Shown here piece after piece: positions 58,126-64,000 of a stretch of DNA of 64,000 bases. Position numbers and translations under genes: made by a program. Each line of letters begins with the position of its first letter. Position 1 is the first letter of the stretch. The stretch is from positions 32,302,501 through 32,366,500 of the forward strand of contig CM065387.1 in assembly GCA_033060915.1 (NCBI GenBank), read 5' to 3'. The stretch is from Euryodendron excelsum. Taxonomy: Eukaryota; Streptophyta; Magnoliopsida; Ericales; Pentaphylacaceae. The notes beneath the pieces were generated by a model. It searched no databases. It was not told where the DNA came from and worked only from the letters and a program-made list of their open reading frames with translations.

Positions 58126-60211
58126 TGTTGTGTTAGCCACCCCATGTGAGAAATGTGGTTGGTGGTTATGGTAAGTGGCCTAAGCTAGGCACCTACCTTG
58201 ACCATGACATGTTCACACAAGGGTTGGTGGCCATGGCTCTCTATAAATAGAGTTCTCTCCAATACCATTGATATAGAGCAAGAGGAAAGCTCCAAGGGGG
58301 AGCTCCAAAAGAGCAAGTCCAAAGAGCACTGCCCTCGGTGTGGGGGTGTGAGTCAGGGGATGAGTTGGGGTGGCAAAAAGAGAGTTGTTCCTGTTCGATA
58401 AATACTAACTGTGTTGTATAAAGTTTTCCATATAATCTATAGCCACAATAAAATGAAATGAAACATAGTAATATTAATGTCATGTAATCATCATAAGGTG
58501 AAATCAACATCATTGAATAACGTGTGTGAAATAATGTAATATTATAGATTCAACAAGTCTTATATAATGAAATAATAAAAAATATGCGATGCATGGGAGA
58601 TCAAGTCGAGTGTTAAACACTCTTGGCTTAAGACAGATTCGTCCCCCACACAGATGCTCATGGGATGAACGGACGTCTATCTCCAGGATAAAATGATCAC
58701 AATCTTGAATAAGTAGCACTACAATAATCAAGATTCAGCGAATCAACCTTTTGATTTTACTCTCTCAATGTATGGAATGTATGCATCATGTATGATATAA
58801 AACAAAGAGGAATTTCTGTCTAATTCTACACAGAATTATGACATTTAATTCCACACAGAAACCTACAACGTTTCTGATAAAATCAACATGATATGAAATT
58901 GAATACACTGCATTTTCTACACAGAAAAACCGCAGTCATTCTGTAGAATTTCAACACTGAAATTAACTACAAAACACAGAAGAAAGTGATAGAATTTCCA
59001 CTGAAATTCATCACATAGAATATATAAAATCACGATCAGTAAAATAAGAAATTAACCAGATGAAACCTGGATAGAAATTCGATACGAATTTCTAAGGCAG
59101 AAATGAACACGAGAAATGTCGGATTGAACAGTCAGATTCTGTCTGGGAACAGTCGTCGGAATCTGGACAGTACGTCGCCGGAGATTCACCGCTGAAATTC
59201 GCCGGAGTCTGAGAACGTCGTCGGAGGCCGAGAAAGAGAGAGAGAGACGGAAAAACTCTATATCAGACGCTCTACTGTTCGGAGGGGGATTCTTTCTATA
59301 TATAGAAAGAATCGCACCCCTTCGAAACGGTGCCAGCCAAACGCACCCTTAGGAAAGGACGCAACCGTTGGAATTTAAATTCTGAACCGGTTCGGTTCAA
59401 CCCGGTTCACTCTAATATGGTTTAACCCGCGTCCAAAAATATTAAACCGGCCCAAGCTAATTTAATATTAATTAATTTAATCGCACCCGAGCCGAGCCGA
59501 GCCGGCCGGACGGACGGGCGGGCGGCGGCGCGCGCGTGGTTTATTGGGTCAACCCATGGGTTGCATAGGTCCTCCCTCTTTCACAAAAGTGGGGTGCCCC
59601 TTGGGGCCCAAACCTATCTTTAAACTTAGTCTTTATATGCCCATCACTTTTCCCATAGAAAATCAATGTGGGACAAGCCTTTAGTTCCACCCATAAACCA
59701 TACTCATGATACCTACATTGGAGACCATTATCTCATTCAAACCTCCATGGATTTGAGCAAGTAAATGCTTGTTCTTCATCTCCTTATGGAGGAGAACACA
59801 AAGCATCTTGGACCCACTAAAACGGACATGTGGGTCCCACCTTAACAATGGCTCAAAATTGGTGTTTACACCAAATATTCCAACAGTTCCTCTGTGAGTC
59901 CTTCTATTACAGAGATTGGGATCCTCTATTGAAGAGACTGTAAGGATGAGAGAACGAGAATAGTGAGAGTTTGTGAGAGAGAAAGTTTGTGTCATGTAAC
60001 TCTTCTTATAATCCTCTGTCATATTTGTTCATAGTGAAATCTCTCTCTAGCTTGTGTGAATGTAACCCTAAATTGGTTGGGTGAACCATGTTAAACCTTG
60101 TGTCTCTTTGGTGTGTATATTTTTGTGTGAGTGCTTCTAAGCTTTCCCATGTCCGTGGATCTAACAATCTCAACAACGAGATAGCAGAGCTCCGCCGCAA
60201 AAATTCCAACA
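58126..60211 (+). repeat. 3' LTR of the short copia-like element, interrupted
   Basis: Left part 58,126-58,391, right part 59,886-60,211. The two parts together equal the 5' LTR in order and length. The break is the solo LTR 58,392-59,885. Confidence 0.82.
58392..59885 (-). mobile_element. Solo LTR (1.49 kb), copia-type, minus strand, TSD GTTCC
   Basis: The minus strand begins TGTTGGAATATTTGGTG and ends TTATCGAACA, flanked by perfect GTTCC duplications (58,387-58,391 and 59,886-59,890). Same family as 47,842-49,296, inverted. It contains a 40-bp all-G/C stretch (about 59,490-59,540), a TATATATAG word near 59,297 and a GA run near 59,240 that correspond to promoter and leader in the other copy. 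Confidence 0.9.
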
Positions 60212-60324
60212 GGGGTTCACTTCTTTTCTATTTCTCTACTATTTGAAATCACTTGCTAACACAATATTCAAAATGAAGAATGCTTCCGAATTTGGGTTTA
60301 CTTCAGATATGTGCTATAGAAAAT

Positions 60325-60329
<5 letters not shown>

Positions 60330-60360
<31 letters not shown>
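60330..60360. repeat. (CT)15 microsatellite
   Basis: A perfect CT dinucleotide run of 31 bases, directly seen. Confidence 0.95.
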
Positions 60361-60363
<3 letters not shown>

Positions 60364-60380
60364 CATCAGATCTATGTAGC

Positions 60381-60512
60381 ATGGAAAATTACTTGATGAA
60401 GGATTCACTTTATATTTGTAAGGGTTGGGTCATTGAAGCTTCTTCTGTTGAAGAGAGGCAAACTATTGAAGCCTTGAATGCCTTTTGGGAACAGGGACCC
60501 AAGTCTTCTTGA
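60381..60512 (+). CDS. Small open reading frame, unrecognised
   Basis: From ATG at 60,381 it encodes 43 residues starting MENYLMKDSLYICKGWVIEA and ending GPKSS before TGA. Residue and codon use look more gene-like than the surroundings, but there is no motif, signal peptide or membrane segment, no partner exon was identified, and the (CT)n run lies just upstream. It could be an exon or 5'-leader remnant of an unidentified gene or chance. Confidence 0.15.
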   Translation: MENYLMKDSLYICKGWVIEASSVEERQTIEALNAFWEQGPKSS

Positions 60513-61344
60513 CATGGGTTTGGCACATTGCACTTCCTGATCTTATTTCTCTCATCTTCCCCAAGATCTGTTCATCTTTATTGTTGCTAATTTGATACGA
60601 TTTTTGAGATGGGTTCTTTTCTAAGAAGAGTCTTATGTTGCTGATGGTTTCCCAATCTTAGTTTGGGTTTGTGGATCTGACAATTGATGTGCTTTCTTAT
60701 AGCTAGAATTGGGTGTTGGAAAGTTTCTATTGGCTTTCTACATAAGCTTGATTTTCTTCTTCTCAGGGAGTTTGAAAACCCACTAATAAAATAAGTGGCA
60801 AACTTATTAGATCTAAAAAATTAACAGTTGCCAGTTGAGTTTTTTAATCTTTGAATGCTTCTCTTTCCTCTTTTCCAAGGTGAAGCATAAATGGAGGTTT
60901 TCTTCTTTTCCTAATCCCAGTGAAAATTAATGGAAGTTGAAAAGGCATTATAGTTTTCCTCAGGTTGTATTTGGTGGAACTAGAGTTTTCTGATAGTATT
61001 TGTATTCCCAAATCCCACATCGGCTACAGAAACTGGAACTTTGCACTATTTAATTATAAACTCACGGGCACCGGTGCGGGTGTCGAAAAATAAGTAGTAA
61101 AGCGTATATTTTTGAACCTACATATATTACTCGGCTCTAAATCAGTTCGGTTCCAGATCGGTTTATTAGCCAACCAACCCAAAACCGAACCAAGGTGGTT
61201 AATTCTGCAAAACAAAAAAAATCCAGGACCGAACCAATGTCTCCTTAAAATCGAATTGAACCAAACTAAGTTAGATTGATTGGGTTCTATTCAGTTCTTG
61301 GTACAATGGGTCAGTTGTGCACCTGTAGTTGCACGTAGGCGTAG

Positions 61345-61462
61345 GTGAGAGTAAAATTACTATATATGTAAGCGCTTGTATTTCTTTGGTTCAACGTTTT
61401 TTTAAGGCTGTGCAGGTCAAAACTCAAAACAGACAATATTATGTGAGTTCTGAGTTATGACA
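61345..61462 (+). repeat. LTR end fragment related to 55,970-56,085
   Basis: Shared word order with the earlier copy: GTAAGCGCTTGTATTTC, TTCAACG, AAAACAGACAATATTA, and the terminal GTTATGACA. Only the last 120 bp are recognisable; the rest of the LTR is lost or too diverged. Confidence 0.55.
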
Positions 61463-61522
61463 CCAACACCTGTTGAGAGAAGAAATGATACTTATTCCAG
61501 TTACTTAAGTCAAGTGAATACC

Positions 61523-61601
61523 ATCTCGGTGGTGGTGCAATGGTAGCAGTTCTAAAGTGGATGCTACAATTCGAACCCCACTTACTATTGAAAAAAAAAA
61601 A
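61523..61601 (+). mobile_element. SINE-like tRNA-derived remnant with A tail
   Basis: An A-box-like TGGTGCAATGGTAGCA (61,533) and a B-box-like ATTCGAACCCC (61,569) are 36 bp apart and followed by a short body and A11 (61,591-61,601). The B box departs from GGTTCGAATCCC. Too short for a full SINE; possibly only head and tail. Confidence 0.45.
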
Positions 61602-62298
61602 GGGAGTAATTATAAAAATACACCGTGAATTATAATTCAATATCACTAATCTTTCTTATACTCTAAAACATTACATATGAATTGAATTACCAATTTATAT
61701 CGATCAATACATTATGTTATCATTGCATTAAGAAAGCGGATAAAAAAATTATCTTGTAACTTGTACATGTTTATAAAAAGTAATTTTATACTTAAATTGA
61801 GCTTTTCTTATTAAAATAATTAAGGATTGAAATGCCTCTTAGAATACCAAGTACACATTAAGACAATTTAAGTGACATTCCAATCATTAGACAATTATTA
61901 TAAAAAAAAAAAAAAAAAAGAATATCAACTTAGATATAAAATTGTACTTTCGTGAATATGTACAACTCAGATGACAGTTCACAATCCAATCTTCTAACAA
62001 ATTGTTAAAATATTGCTAACAAAATATGTTAATTGATACAAATTGATAGTTTTGAGATGCTAAAGTGTCATGTTTTAAACTTTAAGAGATTTAATTATAC
62101 TGAGTCATGATCTAAGGGCTATTTTTGTAATTACCCTAAAAGAAGTTCTTTCCAACTCATTCAAATAGTATCCTCGAATAGATCCAATCTCCATTAACAA
62201 AACGTGATAAAATGTACAAGTACAACTATCTTATTAAAACCTTAATTCTTTTACTTCAACAATACGATGGTACATAGTAATAGAAAATTTATTTATTC
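61602..62298. other. AT-rich DNA, nothing recognised
   Basis: Homopolymer runs (A17 near 61,903-61,919) and stops in all frames; no motif. Confidence 0.6.
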
Positions 62299-62451
62299 AG
62301 TATTTTTGGAGCACCACGTCGTCCTCGTTTTACCACTCATATAGTGATGGGATCTCCCCCTATTAGGTAGGGTCAAATACCCCACCTAATAGGTAAAGGA
62401 CCTACCCCATGTGAGTGGAAAAATATGAACACGTGCCACTCCAAGAATACT
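62299..62451. mobile_element. Foldback MITE-like element (about 153 bp)
   Basis: The two ends are inverted copies: AGTATTTTTGGAG at the left and CTCCAAGAATACT at the right, extending inward through CCACGT/ACGTGCC and ACCACTCAT/GTGAGTGG. The centre is also palindromic (CCTATTAGGTAGGGT...ACCCCACCTAATAGG). The whole would fold into a long hairpin, as non-autonomous DNA transposons do. The target duplication is unclear, so the superfamily is not assigned. Confidence 0.65.
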
Positions 62452-63410
62452 TAATAATTTCTCCTTGTAACAACCTCAAATGAACGCAACACATGGTTTT
62501 GTAATCCAATTTTATATGATATGATTCCCATCTAAGTATGAAGACAAATTCAATCTCAAATGACAACAATACTCGATTTGATAATCCAGTTACAAATATT
62601 TCCCATAAAAAACAAAAAAATGCAAAACTACTTCGCGAGTTGTGCTGCCGAAAACAAAATTTTCGTTAGATGATTACATTTCCTTATCTAATGATTCATC
62701 ACTAAGATCACAATTGCTGACCATAATGTGACTACACCTTAAAATGTTTATCAAAAGTAAGACACTAACATTTCATAAGTCATCTTGATGCAAAACGGTG
62801 ACGTTCAGTCTCGAAATCGCGTAAAATTCGGTGGCTTGATTGGAAACATACTGGAGATCAGATTCATAGTAGGTTTTTTTATAAATCTTGTTAGGAATTT
62901 TTGGAATTCATTGTTTATGCCTCGAAAAAGGTGATTTTGTCATTTTTTAAAAGATTTGATTGATTAAATCCAATTTGGTCTAGATTTTTTCCTAGACGTT
63001 TCTTATATAGTGTCCAAATTTAAGCCTAACTCGAATTTTACTATTTTTTATTTAATTTCTTTATTTTTGCCTTAATTTCAGTAATTAAGGTTAGAGTTTG
63101 TGTTTGCTCATTAAATACAATATAAGAACCTTCGTCCTAGACAGTTTTATTTGATTAATAATATTCAAAGAGGTTTTTCTCTTTTATTCCTATCGACCTC
63201 ACTTGTTTCGTGGACATGATAAGGAGTTCCAAGACTAGGAGTCCTGAGACTCTTTGTCCGTGGAATAATAGTCTCATATAGTCCATTTAATTTCATATTT
63301 GTTTCACATGGGATAAAACCCTGGATTCATCTTATCTCAAGCATATTTGTTTTTGTTGGACTAGGATAAAATGAGAAATGACTATATTACTCCTCATTAA
63401 TAAGAATGAA
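62452..63410. other. AT-rich DNA with second copy of an unnamed repeat
   Basis: 62,880-63,210 is the diverged counterpart of 46,640-46,990 (ordered shared words). No coding signal. The end contains GTGGAATAATAGTCTC and related words that recur imperfectly at about 63,920-63,970. Confidence 0.45.
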
Positions 63411-63850
63411 ATATGATTTAATATATAATATATTAACAATATTTTAATAATAAATAATATTGTGATAATATATTAACCGCTAATATATAAATATATGTAT
63501 AATTATACTATTAACAAATCAGATATACGATATATTATTAATATTAGGTAAATATATTAATATATATAATTATAGTGATAGATAAGATACTTATTATATT
63601 ATTAAAATATAATATAATGTTAATATATTAACATATATATATATATAAACAAGCATATATAATTATGATATTAATATATAAGATATATATATTATTAATC
63701 TAATTTTAATATACATCATATTAATATATGTATAATTATAATATTAATATATGAGATTTATGTATTGTATTATTAATATAATGTTAATATACATGAACAA
63801 TATAATAAAACATATATATGTATATATATCATATTATATTGTTATACACA
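63411..63850. repeat. Extremely AT-rich tract
   Basis: About 440 bp consisting almost only of A and T, dominated by TATTAATATA/ATATAATTAT words in irregular array, with near-palindromic stretches. No fixed period was found. Confidence 0.8.
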
Positions 63851-64000
63851 ACATAAAATAACATATGTAAGTTACGATAAAGGGTATTTTGGTCATTACA
63901 TGCCTCACCCAAACACGCTTTGCTCCAGGACTATTTGTCTCATCTCCCCCTTTGAGACTAAATAGTCTTACATATGTGGGATGAACAGTTTGATTATTTT

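Larger units (their letters stand above)
56614..60211 (+). mobile_element. Short copia-like LTR element without clear coding capacity, with a nested solo LTR
   Basis: 5' LTR 56,614-57,199 (586 bp), primer site GTGGTATCCAAG at 57,201, internal 926 bp, purine tract at 58,109-58,124, 3' LTR 58,126-58,391 plus 59,891-60,211 (587 bp once the inserted solo LTR and one duplicate are removed). Flanks AGGGT (56,609) and GGGGT (60,212) are a near-perfect 5-bp duplication. The element without the insertion is about 2.1 kb. The internal part has no gag or pol; a possible zinc-knuckle trace (TGCGGAGAGTTTGGCCAT at about 57,261, reading CGEFGH) hints at gag ancestry. Confidence 0.82.
60217..61344. other. 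Moderately AT-rich DNA, possible gene fragment
   Basis: It holds a (CT)15 run (60,330-60,360), a small open stretch (60,381-60,512) and otherwise short frames. 61,130-61,300 is dense in CCGAACC/GGTTCGG words, as is 56,330-56,380, a pattern common in plant repeats. Confidence 0.45.

Noticed and set aside
59480..59545. CpG island or gene promoter
   Set aside because: The G/C block is within a solo LTR, only about 50 bp long, and no gene follows in either direction.
61533..61580. Functional tRNA gene
   Set aside because: A- and B-box-like words are present but the cloverleaf cannot be completed, the B box is off-consensus and an A tail follows; SINE remnant fits better.

Overview
This window is plant nuclear DNA: intergenic, AT-rich and dominated by nested LTR retrotransposons. 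Plant origin is supported by plant-type cinnamyl-alcohol-dehydrogenase-like and Gemin2-like exons with GT-AG introns, plant mobile domain (PMD) coding remnants, Ty3/gypsy Tat-lineage and Ty1/copia elements with plant-type tRNA primer sites, tRNA-headed SINE-like pieces and a foldback MITE. A flowering plant, probably a eudicot with a large repeat-rich genome, is an inference; the species cannot be told. I see no intact protein-coding gene: every recognisable coding stretch carries stops, frameshifts or insertions.

Layout. 1-2,680 (minus) is a decayed PMD protein with a charged C-terminal tail. 3,515-7,890 is AT-rich sequence with one SINE-like copy. 7,890-8,420 plus 18,600-18,635 is the C-terminal part of a Gemin2-like pseudogene, split by a 10.2 kb Tat/Ogre-like LTR element (8,421-18,595, plus). 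That element has lost most of its interior and itself contains a 3.3 kb solo LTR (13,455-16,776). 18,636-20,014 is spacer with a 90-bp tandem repeat.

20,015 to about 44,310 is a decayed Tat-lineage Ty3/gypsy element (plus; gag, protease, RT, RNase H, second RNase H, integrase). Its RT is interrupted by a complete 17,291-bp element on the minus strand (23,667-40,957) flanked by a perfect 5-bp duplication, ATGTG. This inserted element has 4.4-4.6 kb LTRs, a primer-binding site, a polypurine tract and a decayed gag. It has no pol at all, and it carries a PMD-type gene with an intron in ANTISENSE orientation. It is the most distinctive object in the window: a non-autonomous giant LTR element with a host-type domain gene on the opposite strand. 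It shares its LTR family with the element at 8,421-18,595.

44,311-46,600 is a truncated Ty1/copia element (LTR, primer site, UBN2-type gag). 47,842-49,296 is a solo LTR (TSD TGAAC). 49,426-52,665 is a cinnamyl-alcohol-dehydrogenase-like pseudogene split by another solo LTR (49,589-52,019, TSD GTAAC). 52,666-55,569 is anonymous sequence. 55,570-56,085 is an LTR remnant. 56,614-60,211 is a small copia-like element with near-equal LTRs and no clear coding capacity; its 3' LTR was hit by a second copy of the 47,842 solo-LTR family (58,392-59,885, minus, TSD GTTCC). 60,217-64,000 holds an LTR fragment, a SINE-like copy, a foldback MITE and AT-rich DNA.

How it fits together: this is a record of successive insertions. 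Gene fragments were hit by LTR elements, elements were hit by other elements, and several were reduced to solo LTRs. Insertion order can be read from the target-site duplications. Regulatory signals recognised are confined to the transposable elements (TATA boxes, primer-binding sites, polypurine tracts).
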